A stretch of DNA of 64,000 nt from Pseudomonas sp. B6002 (GTDB lineage: Bacteria; Pseudomonadota; Gammaproteobacteria; Pseudomonadales; Pseudomonadaceae), in the NCBI RefSeq assembly GCF_013385985.1, contig NZ_JACAOY010000027.1:45983-109982 (forward strand). Reading direction: 5' to 3'. The notes under the pieces were generated by a model. That model had not been told where the DNA came from. It made no database searches and saw only the letters and a program-made list of their open reading frames with translations. A program made the translations under genes and the position numbers. Positions 9,314 to 17,456 of the stretch are shown here, piece after piece. Positions within the stretch are counted from its first letter, which is position 1; each line of letters opens with the position of its first letter.

Positions 9314-11014
9314 TCACTGGCCCCACGAATCACGCAAGGTCACGGTACGGTTGAATACCGGGCGACCGGGTTTCGAGTCCTTGATATCTGCGCAGAAGTA
9401 ACCTTCGCGCTCGAACTGGAAACGGTCTTCCGGCTGCGCTTCGCCCAACGAGGGTTCGGCACGACAACCAGTGAGTACTTGCAGGGAGTCAGGGTTGATG
9501 TTGTCGAGGAAGCTGGCGCTGTCTTCGGCCTTCTCAGGGTTCGGCGAACGGAACAGGCGATCGTACAGGCGCACTTCGCACTCGATGCTGGCGGCAGCCG
9601 GCACCCAGTGGATCACGCCTTTGACCTTGCGGCCTTCCGGGTTCTTGCCCAGGGTGTCCGGGTCGTACGAGCAACGCAGTTCGACGATGTTGCCATCGGC
9701 GTCCTTGATCGCTTCGTCGGCGCGGATCACATAGCTGCCACGCAGGCGCACTTCGCCGGCCGGTTCCAGGCGCTTGTAGCCCTTTGGCGGCTCTTCCATG
9801 AAGTCATCGCGGTCGATGTAGATTTCACGGGCGAACGGCAGCTTGCGCACACCGAGTTCTTCTTTCTGCGGGTGGCGCGGCAACTCGAGGTTGTCGACCT
9901 GGTCTTCCGGGTAGTTGGTGATCACGACTTTCAACGGACGCAGCACGCACATGGCGCGCGGGGCGTTGGCGTCGAGGTCCTGGCGGATGCTGAATTCGAG
10001 CATGCCGAAGTCGACCACGCCGTCGGAACGGTTGGTGCCGACCATGTCGCAGAAGTTGCGGATCGACGCCGGGGTGTAGCCACGGCGACGGAAGCCCGAC
10101 AGTGTGGACATGCGTGGGTCGTCCCAACCGTGCACGTGCTTCTCGTCAACCAGTTGCTTGAGCTTGCGCTTGCTGGTGATGGTGTAGTTCAGGTTCAGGC
10201 GGCTGAACTCGTACTGGCGCGGGTGCGCCGGCACTGGCAGATGCTCCAGGAACCATTCATACAGCGGACGATGGCTTTCGAACTCCAGGGTGCAGATGGA
10301 GTGCGTGATGCCTTCGATGGCGTCCGACTGGCCGTGGGTGAAGTCGTAGTTCGGGTAGATGCACCACTTGTCGCCCGTCTGGTGGTGATGGGCGTGGCGG
10401 ATGCGGTACATGATCGGGTCGCGCAGGTTCATGTTCGGCGAGGCCATGTCGATCTTGGCACGCAGCACGCGGGCGCCGTCCGGGAACTCACCGGCGCGCA
10501 TACGGGCGAACCAGTCCAGGTTCTCTTCCACCGAACGGTCGCGGAACGGGCTGTTCTTGCCCGGCTCGGTCAAGGTGCCACGGTATTCCTTGGCCTGTTC
10601 CGGGCTCAGATCGTCGACGTAGGCCTTGCCGGCCTTGATCAGTTCGATGGCCCAGTCGTGCAACTGGTCGAAGTATTGCGAGGCATAGCGCACTTCACCG
10701 GACCATTCGAAGCCCAGCCACTTCACGTCGCTTTCGATGGCGTCGATGTATTCCTGGTCTTCCTTGGCCGGGTTGGTGTCGTCGAAACGCAGGTGCGTGA
10801 CGCCACCGAACTCCTGGGCCAGGCCGAAGTTCACACAGATCGACTTGGCGTGGCCGATGTGCAGGTAACCGTTGGGCTCTGGCGGGAAGCGGGTGACGAT
10901 CTGCGTGTGCTTGCCCGAATCCAGGTCCGCCTGGATGATCGGGCGCAGGAAATTGACCGGGACGGCAGGTCCGGCCTTGGAATTCGAGGTAGGGTCGACA
11001 GTGGGCTTGCTCAT
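9314..11014 (-). CDS. glnS: Glutaminyl-tRNA synthetase
   Basis: Class I synthetase for tRNA-Gln, 566 residues (E. coli 554). Motifs: [15 protein letters not shown] near 43-57 (HIGH), the tRNA-contacting region, and TSKRKL near 283 as the KMSKS equivalent. The C-terminal anticodon-binding beta-barrels are complete. Start ATG with AAGGATCCT upstream. The gene is divergent from ppiB; the 249-base gap between them must hold both promoters, but I could not place them with confidence. Confidence 0.97.
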   Translation of the reverse strand: MSKPTVDPTSNSKAGPAVPVNFLRPIIQADLDSGKHTQIVTRFPPEPNGYLHIGHAKSICVNFGLAQEFGGVTHLRFDDTNPAKEDQEYIDAIESDVKWLGFEWSGEVRYASQYFDQLHDWAIELIKAGKAYVDDLSPEQAKEYRGTLTEPGKNSPFRDRSVEENLDWFARMRAGEFPDGARVLRAKIDMASPNMNLRDPIMYRIRHAHHHQTGDKWCIYPNYDFTHGQSDAIEGITHSICTLEFESHRPLYEWFLEHLPVPAHPRQYEFSRLNLNYTITSKRKLKQLVDEKHVHGWDDPRMSTLSGFRRRGYTPASIRNFCDMVGTNRSDGVVDFGMLEFSIRQDLDANAPRAMCVLRPLKVVITNYPEDQVDNLELPRHPQKEELGVRKLPFAREIYIDRDDFMEEPPKGYKRLEPAGEVRLRGSYVIRADEAIKDADGNIVELRCSYDPDTLGKNPEGRKVKGVIHWVPAAASIECEVRLYDRLFRSPNPEKAEDSASFLDNINPDSLQVLTGCRAEPSLGEAQPEDRFQFEREGYFCADIKDSKPGRPVFNRTVTLRDSWGQ

Positions 11015-11263
11015 AGGATCCTTGAACAGACAAGTACGTGGCCGGGCTAGGCCGACAAAACAAAGGCGATATCATAGCCGATGCTGTCAAGCACCTGACA
11101 GAGCGAGGCCGAAAACTGCTGCATTTATTGCATGGGCGGTAAAAAACCACCTCGAAATTCCTGCAGGTCACGCTAAACTGCGCGCCTTGGCCGCAGTTTC
11201 GCCATACCGGTCGTGGTGCCCCGGGCACCCAAACCCACGAATTCCCTGAAAAGAGTAGTGAAC

Positions 11264-11764
11264 ATGACTCAAGTCAAACTGACCACCAACCACGGTGACA
11301 TCGTCATCGAGCTGAACGCCGAGAAAGCGCCGATCACCGTCGCCAACTTCATCGAGTACGTGAACGCCGGCCACTACGAAAACACCGTTTTCCACCGTGT
11401 CATCGGTAACTTCATGATCCAGGGCGGCGGTTTCGAGCCAGGCATGAAAGAAAAGAAAGACAAGCGCCCAAGCATCCAGAACGAAGCGGACAACGGCCTT
11501 TCCAACGACAAGTACACCGTCGCCATGGCCCGTACCATGGAGCCGCATTCGGCCTCCGCGCAGTTCTTCATCAACGTTGCCGACAACGCCTTCCTGAACC
11601 ACAGCGGCAAGAACGTGCAGGGTTGGGGCTACGCGGTATTCGGTAAAGTCACCGAAGGCCAGGACGTCGTCGACAAGATCAAAGGCGTGCAGACCACCGG
11701 TAAAGCCGGCCACCAGGACGTTCCGGTAGAAGACGTTATCGTCGAGAAAGCCGAGATCATCTAA
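11264..11764 (+). CDS. ppiB: Peptidyl-prolyl cis-trans isomerase B (cyclophilin)
   Basis: Cytoplasmic cyclophilin catalysing prolyl isomerisation; 166 residues with no signal peptide. The active-site segment [15 protein letters not shown] near 43-57 carries the catalytic arginine, and [18 protein letters not shown] near 88-105 and the tryptophan in [11 protein letters not shown] are present. The start at 11264 (MTQVKLTT) follows AAGAG; an in-frame ATG at 11213 adds residues outside the family. It is two bases from lpxH, an arrangement common in gammaproteobacteria. Confidence 0.96.
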   Translation: MTQVKLTTNHGDIVIELNAEKAPITVANFIEYVNAGHYENTVFHRVIGNFMIQGGGFEPGMKEKKDKRPSIQNEADNGLSNDKYTVAMARTMEPHSASAQFFINVADNAFLNHSGKNVQGWGYAVFGKVTEGQDVVDKIKGVQTTGKAGHQDVPVEDVIVEKAEII

Positions 11765-11766
11765 GC

Positions 11767-12519
11767 GTGATCCTGCTTATTTCAGATTTGCATCTGGAAG
11801 AGGAACGCCCGGACATTACCCGGGCGTTTCTGGATCTGCTCCACGGCCGCGCCCGTGGCGCCCAGGCGTTGTACATTCTGGGGGACTTCTTTGAAGCCTG
11901 GATTGGCGACGACGGCATGACCCCCTTCCAGCGTTCGATTGGCGAGGCTCTGCGTGAGCTGAGCGACAGCGGCACCCCGATTTTCATCATGCACGGCAAT
12001 CGCGATTTCCTGATCGGCAAGGCATTCTGCAAAGCCGCAGGTGCCACCTTGCTCAAGGACCCGAGTGTCGTGCAGCTCCATGGCGAGCCTGTGCTGTTGA
12101 TGCACGGCGACAGCCTCTGCACCCGCGACGTCGGCTACATGAAGCTGCGGCGCATCCTGCGCAACCCGATTGTGCTGTTCATACTGCGTCATCTGCCCCT
12201 GCGCACCCGCCACAAGCTGGCGCGCAAGCTGCGCAGTGAAAGCCGTGCGCAGACGCGCATGAAGGCCAACGACATCGTCGATGTGACCCCCGAGGAAGTG
12301 CCACGGGTGATGCAGCAGTTTGGCGTGCGCACCCTGGTCCACGGCCACACCCACCGCCCCGCCATTCATAAGCTGCAGATTGGCGACCAGGCGGCCAAGC
12401 GCATTGTGCTGGGGGATTGGGACAAGCAAGGGTGGGCGTTGCAGGTGGATGAGCAAGGGTTTCAGCTGGCGGCGTTTGACTTCGTCAATCCGCAGTTGGC
12501 GTTGCCCCACCCACTGTAG
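11767..12519 (+). CDS. lpxH: UDP-2,3-diacylglucosamine diphosphatase
   Basis: Metallophosphoesterase of lipid A synthesis that hydrolyses UDP-2,3-diacylglucosamine to lipid X plus UMP at the inner membrane face. The 250 residues show the metal-binding order [10 protein letters not shown] (6-15), [11 protein letters not shown] (near 41), HGNRDFLIG (near 78), HGDSLCTRD (near 113) and HGHTHRP (near 194). It starts with GTG two bases after the ppiB stop, so expression is probably coupled to ppiB. A mixed-subtype REP pair follows. Confidence 0.95.
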   Translation: MILLISDLHLEEERPDITRAFLDLLHGRARGAQALYILGDFFEAWIGDDGMTPFQRSIGEALRELSDSGTPIFIMHGNRDFLIGKAFCKAAGATLLKDPSVVQLHGEPVLLMHGDSLCTRDVGYMKLRRILRNPIVLFILRHLPLRTRHKLARKLRSESRAQTRMKANDIVDVTPEEVPRVMQQFGVRTLVHGHTHRPAIHKLQIGDQAAKRIVLGDWDKQGWALQVDEQGFQLAAFDFVNPQLALPHPL

Positions 12520-12601
12520 GAGCCGGCTTGCCGGCGATGGCATCACCTCGGTGCATCTGATACACCGCGGTGCCCGCATCGCAGGCAAGCCAGCTCCCAC
12601 A
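12515..12601. repeat. Inverted REP pair made of two different subtypes
   Basis: The left arm is the TGTAGGAGCCGGCTTGCCGG subtype and the right arm is the inverse of the GTGGGAGCTGGCTTGCCTGC subtype. The pairing is therefore imperfect. It begins inside the last codons of lpxH and separates it from the convergent emrB-like gene. Confidence 0.85.
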
Positions 12602-12627
12602 GGGGTTTGCATTCCAATCTTTGTAGA

Positions 12628-14157
12628 TCAGTGGCCGGAAGCTTCCGGCCCAGCCTTCGCGCCAAACGGCGGCTTGGCCAGCCACACCAGCAACATCAAG
12701 GCCATGAACATCCACCCCAGCAACGTGAAGTAGTCCACGGTAGACATCATGTACGCCTGGCTGGTGAGGATCTGGTCCAGCTGCGCATACGCCTTGTGCC
12801 CTGCCCCGCCCAGCGCCTGCAACGCATCGCGGGTCGCCGAGTCGTAGGTGGTCATGTTTTCGCTCATGTACGCATGGTGCTGGTCTGCTCGGCGAATCCA
12901 GATCCAGGTGGTCAGCGATGCTGCAAAGCTGCCGCCCAGGGTCCGCAGGAACGTCGCCAGGCCGGCGCCGTCGGCGATCTGGTGTGGCGGCAAGTCGGAC
13001 ATCAGGATGCTCAAGGTCGGCATGAAGAACAGCGCCACGCCAATGCCCATGAACAGCTGCACCAGGGCGATGTGCTGGAAGTCCACCTCATTGGTGAAGC
13101 CCGCCCGCATGAAGCAGCTCAAGCCAATCGCCAGGAACGCCAGGCCCGCCAGCAGGCGCAGGTCGAACTTGTGCGCGTACTTGCCCACGAACGGCGACAT
13201 CAATACCGGCAGAATGCCGATCGGCGCCACCGCCAGGCCCGCCCAGGTGGCGGTGTAGCCCATCTGGGTTTGCAGCCACTGCGGCAGGATCAGGTTGATG
13301 CCGAAGAAGCCCGCGTAGCCCAGGATCAACACAATGGTGCCAATACGGAAGTTGCGGTAGGCGAACAAGCGCAGGTTGACCACCGGGTGCTTGTCGGTGA
13401 GTTCCCAGATCACGAACACCGCCAGGGCAATCACCGAAATCGCCGCGCCAATGATGATGAAGTTGGACTCGAACCAGTCCAGGTCATTGCCCTTGTCGAG
13501 GATGATCTGCAACGCACCCACCCCGACGATCAAGCTGAGCAGGCCCACATAATCCATCGGCTGGTAGCTGGTTTCCACTGGGCGTTTCTTCAGCTGCGAA
13601 CGCACCACCATCACCGCAAAGATGCCGATGGGCACGTTGATAAAGAAGATCCACGGCCAGCTGTAGCTGTCGGTGATCCAGCCGCCGAGGATCGGCCCGG
13701 CAATCGGCGCTACCACCGTGACCATCGCCAATAACGCCAGGGCCATGCCGCGCCTGGCCGGGGGGTAGACCGCAATCAGCAGCGTCTGGGTCATCGGGTA
13801 CAGCGGCCCCGCCACCAAGCCTTGCAGCACCCGGAAGGCGATCAGCTCGGGCATCGAGGTGGAAATACCGCAAAGAAATGAGGCCAGCACAAACAGGATG
13901 GTCGCCCACAGGAACAGCTTCACCTCGCCGAAGCGGCGGCTCAGCCAACCGGTGAGCGGCAAGGCAATGGCGTTGCTCACCGCAAACGAGGTGATCACCC
14001 AGGTGCCCTGCTCCGAACTCACGCCCAGGTTGCCGGAAATGGTCGGCAACGCCACGTTGGCGATGGTGGTGTCGAGCACCTGCATAAAGGTCGCCAGCGA
14101 CAGGCCAATAGTGGCCATCAACAGGCTGGGTGGCGTGAAGGAGGCGTTATTGCTCAT
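12628..14157 (-). CDS. emrB: DHA2-family MFS drug efflux transporter (EmrB-like)
   Basis: Inner-membrane proton-driven exporter of 509 residues with about 14 predicted helices, as in the DrgA/EmrB (DHA2) family. The family motif C region is seen as PIAGPILGGWITDSYSWPW near 151-169, and the motif A region as GWLSRRFGEVK near 69. The start overlaps the emrA stop by one base (TGATG). With the adaptor and the outer-membrane protein upstream it should form a tripartite pump across the envelope. Substrates cannot be told from sequence. Confidence 0.92.
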   Translation of the reverse strand: MSNNASFTPPSLLMATIGLSLATFMQVLDTTIANVALPTISGNLGVSSEQGTWVITSFAVSNAIALPLTGWLSRRFGEVKLFLWATILFVLASFLCGISTSMPELIAFRVLQGLVAGPLYPMTQTLLIAVYPPARRGMALALLAMVTVVAPIAGPILGGWITDSYSWPWIFFINVPIGIFAVMVVRSQLKKRPVETSYQPMDYVGLLSLIVGVGALQIILDKGNDLDWFESNFIIIGAAISVIALAVFVIWELTDKHPVVNLRLFAYRNFRIGTIVLILGYAGFFGINLILPQWLQTQMGYTATWAGLAVAPIGILPVLMSPFVGKYAHKFDLRLLAGLAFLAIGLSCFMRAGFTNEVDFQHIALVQLFMGIGVALFFMPTLSILMSDLPPHQIADGAGLATFLRTLGGSFAASLTTWIWIRRADQHHAYMSENMTTYDSATRDALQALGGAGHKAYAQLDQILTSQAYMMSTVDYFTLLGWMFMALMLLVWLAKPPFGAKAGPEASGH

Positions 14158-15350
14158 CAGCGTTGCACAGCCTTGGGCGCGGCGAGGCTGTTGTCATGGA
14201 TCAGCTGGGTGATCATGGCGTCGGCTTCGGCCAGTTGGCGGTCGTACACGTTGGTGGTGAACGAGGCTTTTTGCGGCGCTTGTTGCGCCAGTACCGGGCC
14301 GCTCTGGTCGTGCAGGTCAACGTTGACCACTGTCGACAAGCCTACGCGCAGCGGGTGCTTGGCCAGTTCGTCGGCGTTGATGTGGATGCGCACCGGCACC
14401 CGTTGCACGATCTTGATCCAGTTACCGGTGGCGTTCTGCGCAGGCAGCAGGGCAAACGCGCTGCCGGTGCCGGCGCCGAGGCTGTCGACGGTGCCGCTGA
14501 ACTTCACGTCGCTGCCGTAGATGTCCGACTCGATATCCACTGGCTGGCCAATGCGCATGTTGCGCAGCTGGGTTTCCTTGAAGTTGGCGTCGATCCACAG
14601 CTGGTCCAGCGGGATCACGGCCATCAAGGCAGTGCCTGGCTGTACGCGTTGGCCCAGTTGCACGGTGCGTTTGGCCACATAGCCGGTCACCGGCGCGATC
14701 AAGGTGCTGCGCGCATTGGTCAGGTAGGCCTGGCGCAACTGGGCAGCGGCGGCTTGTACGTCCGGGTGGGACGAGATCACGGTGTCATCCACCAGCGCGC
14801 TGCTGGTCTTGAACTGTTGCTGCACGTTGGCCAGGGCGTTTTGCGCCGAGGTCAGGTCGTCGCGGGCGTGGGACAGTTCTTCCTGGGAAATCGCGCCGCC
14901 GGCAGCGAGGTTCTTACGACGGTTGTAGTTGTCCTGGGCCTTTTGCACGTTGGCTTGCTGCGCCAGTACCTGGGCCTTCATGCCGTCGACATTGCTGTAC
15001 AAGCCGCGCACCTGGCGCACGGTGCGAGCCAGGTTGGCCTGGGCACTTTGCAGGGCGACGGCGGCGTCGTTGGGGTCGAAGTTGATCAGCACCTGGCCTT
15101 CGTGGACCAGGTCGCCATCGTCGGCACCGATGCTGACCACGGTGCCGGTGACCAGCGGGGTGATCTCCACCACGTTGCCGTTCACATAAGCGTCGTCGGT
15201 GCTTTCATTGAAGCGGCCGTAGAGTTCATACCAGCCCCACACGCCGACGATGCCAAGGATGACGATCAGCGCCAGGCCGATCAGCATCACTTTGCGCTTG
15301 CGTGGGTTGGTGTCTTTTTCTGTTGCGGCGTTGCTGTCGGCAGTGGCCAT
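14157..15350 (-). CDS. emrA: HlyD/EmrA-type membrane fusion protein
   Basis: Periplasmic adaptor of 397 residues anchored by one N-terminal helix (about 20-42, VMLIGLALIVILGIVGVWGW). Next comes a lipoyl half-motif (VVSIGADDGDLVHEGQVLINFDPNDA, cited by its ends VVSIGADD and INFDPND), a helical hairpin rich in Q and A at about 100-190, and a second lipoyl half and beta-barrel. It links EmrB to the outer-membrane channel. It lies 15 bases after the outer-membrane gene in the operon. Confidence 0.92.
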   Translation of the reverse strand: MATADSNAATEKDTNPRKRKVMLIGLALIVILGIVGVWGWYELYGRFNESTDDAYVNGNVVEITPLVTGTVVSIGADDGDLVHEGQVLINFDPNDAAVALQSAQANLARTVRQVRGLYSNVDGMKAQVLAQQANVQKAQDNYNRRKNLAAGGAISQEELSHARDDLTSAQNALANVQQQFKTSSALVDDTVISSHPDVQAAAAQLRQAYLTNARSTLIAPVTGYVAKRTVQLGQRVQPGTALMAVIPLDQLWIDANFKETQLRNMRIGQPVDIESDIYGSDVKFSGTVDSLGAGTGSAFALLPAQNATGNWIKIVQRVPVRIHINADELAKHPLRVGLSTVVNVDLHDQSGPVLAQQAPQKASFTTNVYDRQLAEADAMITQLIHDNSLAAPKAVQR

Positions 15351-15365
15351 GACTAATACCTCAGA

Positions 15366-16817
15366 TTATTCCGTACGCGTTGCTGGGGTGGCCGCTGCCA
15401 CGTTTGCGGCGTTGAATCCGCCACCCAGGGCCTGCATCAATTGAATCGACAGATCGATCTGCGCAGCGTTCAAGGTCGCCAGCTGACGCTGGGCCTGCAG
15501 CAATTGCTGCTCGATGCTGAGCACATCCAGGTAGTTACCGATGCCCGAGCTGTAGCGCTGCACGCCGGTGTCGTAGGACTGCTGGGCAATATCCGCGGCG
15601 TGTTGCTGGGCCTGGATCTGCCGGCCGGTTTCGCGCAATTGCACCAGGCTGTTGCCGATATCGCCCAGGGCCTGCACCAGGGTTTTGTTGTACTGCGCCA
15701 CCGCCAGGTCGTAATCGGCGTCGCGGGCATCGAGGTCGGCGCGCAGGCGACCGCCGTCGAAGATCGGCAGGGAGATGGTCGGCGCAATGCTGAAGAAGCG
15801 GCTGGCCGAACCGAACATCGCATCCCCCAGCAACGACTCGGCCCCGGCGCTCGCGCTCAGGTTGAGGTTGGGGTAGAAGCGGGTCTTGCTCGCGGCCACG
15901 CTCTTGCTCGCAGCCTCTACGCGCCAACGGGCCGCGATCAGGTCGGGGCGACGGCCCAGCAGCTCGGCCGGCAACACCGAAGGCACGGCGACGGCGCTGG
16001 GCTTGAGCACGTTGGGGCGGGCCAGTTCGCCGCCCCGGTCCGGGCCTTTGCCCAGCAGCACTGCCAGGGCGATCTTGGCGCTCTGCAGTTGTTTTTCTGC
16101 GTCGATCAGTTGCGACTCGGAGCTGGCTTCCAGGCTCTCGGTCTGCTGGTACTGGTACTGGCTGTCGATGCCCGAATTCAGGCGACGCTTGCCCAGGTCG
16201 AGCATCTGGCGGGTGCGTTTGAGGTCGTCGTTGGCCAGGTCACGCACGATGTGCGCCTGGCCCAGGTCGCTGTAGGCCTTGGCCACGTTGGCAGCCAGGG
16301 TCAGGCGTGCGGCCTGTTGGTCGACTTCGGCGGCACGCGCCTGCCCCAACGCAGCTTCCCAGGCGGCACGTTGGCCACCCCACAGGTCGAAGTTGTAGTT
16401 GAAGCTGGCGCCGATGTTACGCACGGTAGCGTAGGCATCGCCTTCACCGCGCGGGTCCTGGTCCTTGGCCAGGCGCGAACGGCTGACGCCAGCGCTGGCG
16501 TCCAGGGTCGGCATGCGCGCGGCGTCGGCAGCAAAGGCGGCGGCTTCGGCCTGGTGGGCACGGGCGCTGGCCACTTGCATGTCGGGGCTGTTTTGCAGGG
16601 CTTCCTGGATCAGGCCGTCGAGTTGAGGGTCGCCAAGGCTCTTCCACCAGTCGGCAGTCGGCCAGGCGGCGGGCGACAGGGTCACGCCGCTCAAGGATTT
16701 ACCGGTTTGCAGGGTGTTGGCGTCGAGGCGTTGGCCCTGGGTGTCGAGGCCGCTGAAGTTGGCACAACCGGCCATGCTCATCGCCACCAGCACCAGGCTC
16801 AGTGCACGCGTTTTCAT
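15366..16817 (-). CDS. Outer-membrane efflux lipoprotein (NodT/OprM family)
   Basis: TolC-like channel component of 483 residues with a lipoprotein signal ending in the lipobox MAGC (cysteine at residue 18). The two repeated efflux-protein halves are visible as LDGLIQEALQNSPDMQVA near 69-86 and DISLPIFDGG-like SLPIFDGGRLRADL near 343. It starts within the stop of the marR-type gene (ATGA overlap), so regulator and pump are co-transcribed. The C-terminal tail is rich in A and T, as is usual. Confidence 0.92.
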   Translation of the reverse strand: MKTRALSLVLVAMSMAGCANFSGLDTQGQRLDANTLQTGKSLSGVTLSPAAWPTADWWKSLGDPQLDGLIQEALQNSPDMQVASARAHQAEAAAFAADAARMPTLDASAGVSRSRLAKDQDPRGEGDAYATVRNIGASFNYNFDLWGGQRAAWEAALGQARAAEVDQQAARLTLAANVAKAYSDLGQAHIVRDLANDDLKRTRQMLDLGKRRLNSGIDSQYQYQQTESLEASSESQLIDAEKQLQSAKIALAVLLGKGPDRGGELARPNVLKPSAVAVPSVLPAELLGRRPDLIAARWRVEAASKSVAASKTRFYPNLNLSASAGAESLLGDAMFGSASRFFSIAPTISLPIFDGGRLRADLDARDADYDLAVAQYNKTLVQALGDIGNSLVQLRETGRQIQAQQHAADIAQQSYDTGVQRYSSGIGNYLDVLSIEQQLLQAQRQLATLNAAQIDLSIQLMQALGGGFNAANVAAATPATRTE

Positions 16818-17287
16818 TCTTTACCTACCCGCAGCAGGGTGATGGAGTCACCTGCGGCTATCAGAATTTTCTTGAGAATCCGCTCCAGCGCTTCCAGCTC
16901 GCCGGGTTCCAGGGAGCCCGCCAGTTGGTTCAGGGCGTCGGTGCCGACATGGGGCAAGGTGTCCGCCAATTTCTGGCCTTCGGCCGTCAACACCAGCTGA
17001 ACCTGGCGACGATCCTGGGCGCTGCGCTGGCGTTCGAGCAGGCCCTTTTGCTCCAGGCGATCGAGCATGCGGGTCATCGAGCCACTGTCCAGCGACAGGT
17101 GGCGGCACAGCTCGGCCGGGGTGTCGATGCCATAGAGCGCCATGATCACCAACACCTTGAACTGCGCGGCAGTGATGCCGTACGGCTCCATGTGGGTGTC
17201 GATGATGCGGTCTTTGAGCAGTGCGGCGCGGCCGAGCAACAAGCCGAGGTGGCAGTTGTGGAAGTTGTCGGGGGTGAAGTGTTTCAT
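16814..17287 (-). CDS. MarR-family repressor of the efflux operon
   Basis: 157-residue winged-helix regulator. The DNA-binding part is clear: YGITAAQFKVLVIMALYGI near 37-55, then LCRHLSLDSGSMTRMLDRL near 60-78 as the recognition helix, then the wing KGLLERQRSAQDRRQVQL. MarR proteins usually repress their own operon and are released by phenolic or toxic ligands. It is first in the operon, with AAGGTGA upstream of its ATG, and two operator palindromes lie just beyond. Confidence 0.92.
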   Translation of the reverse strand: MKHFTPDNFHNCHLGLLLGRAALLKDRIIDTHMEPYGITAAQFKVLVIMALYGIDTPAELCRHLSLDSGSMTRMLDRLEQKGLLERQRSAQDRRQVQLVLTAEGQKLADTLPHVGTDALNQLAGSLEPGELEALERILKKILIAAGDSITLLRVGKE

Positions 17288-17304
17288 TGGGAAGTCACCT
17301 TATT

Positions 17305-17360
17305 ACTGCCTAGGCAGTGAATGTATGACCAGATGTTACTGCTTAGGCAGCGAATGTCAA
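17305..17360 (-). promoter_or_regulatory. Promoter with two MarR-type operators
   Basis: On the minus strand a TTGACA -35 (17355-17360) and TAACAT -10 (17333-17338) are 16 bases apart. The near-palindrome ACTGCTTAGGCAGC (17338-17351) fills the spacer, and a perfect palindrome ACTGCCTAGGCAGT (17305-17318) lies downstream. The centres are 33 bases apart, about three helical turns. This is seen directly; control by the adjacent MarR protein is inferred. Confidence 0.8.
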
Positions 17361-17404
17361 ATGGAATAATTAGCTTGCTTGGTATTTGCCGGATGAATGG
17401 TGGG

Positions 17405-17450
17405 TTCTAAGGATCGTCTGATTTTGCCTGCACCCGGCCGCCCCTAAAGT
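17405..17450 (+). promoter_or_regulatory. RcsB-like box and -10 element of the kinase operon
   Basis: TTCTAAGGATCGTCTGAT (17405-17422) resembles RcsB/RcsAB boxes and recurs with one change before the fimbrin gene. A TAAAGT -10 candidate (17445-17450) begins 23 bases after the 14-base core (17408-17421). No -35 consensus is present, as expected for an activator-dependent promoter. Confidence 0.55.
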
Positions 17451-17456
17451 GCCGGG

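Noticed and set aside
12515-12601. REP hairpins as intrinsic terminators
   Set aside because: They lack T runs; only the hairpins at 7856-7890, 42439-42466 and the end of prrF meet terminator criteria.
14163-15356. 397-codon open frame antisense to emrA, nearly the same length
   Set aside because: Length coincidence from shared GC-rich codon structure; the EmrA reading has clear domains and neighbours.
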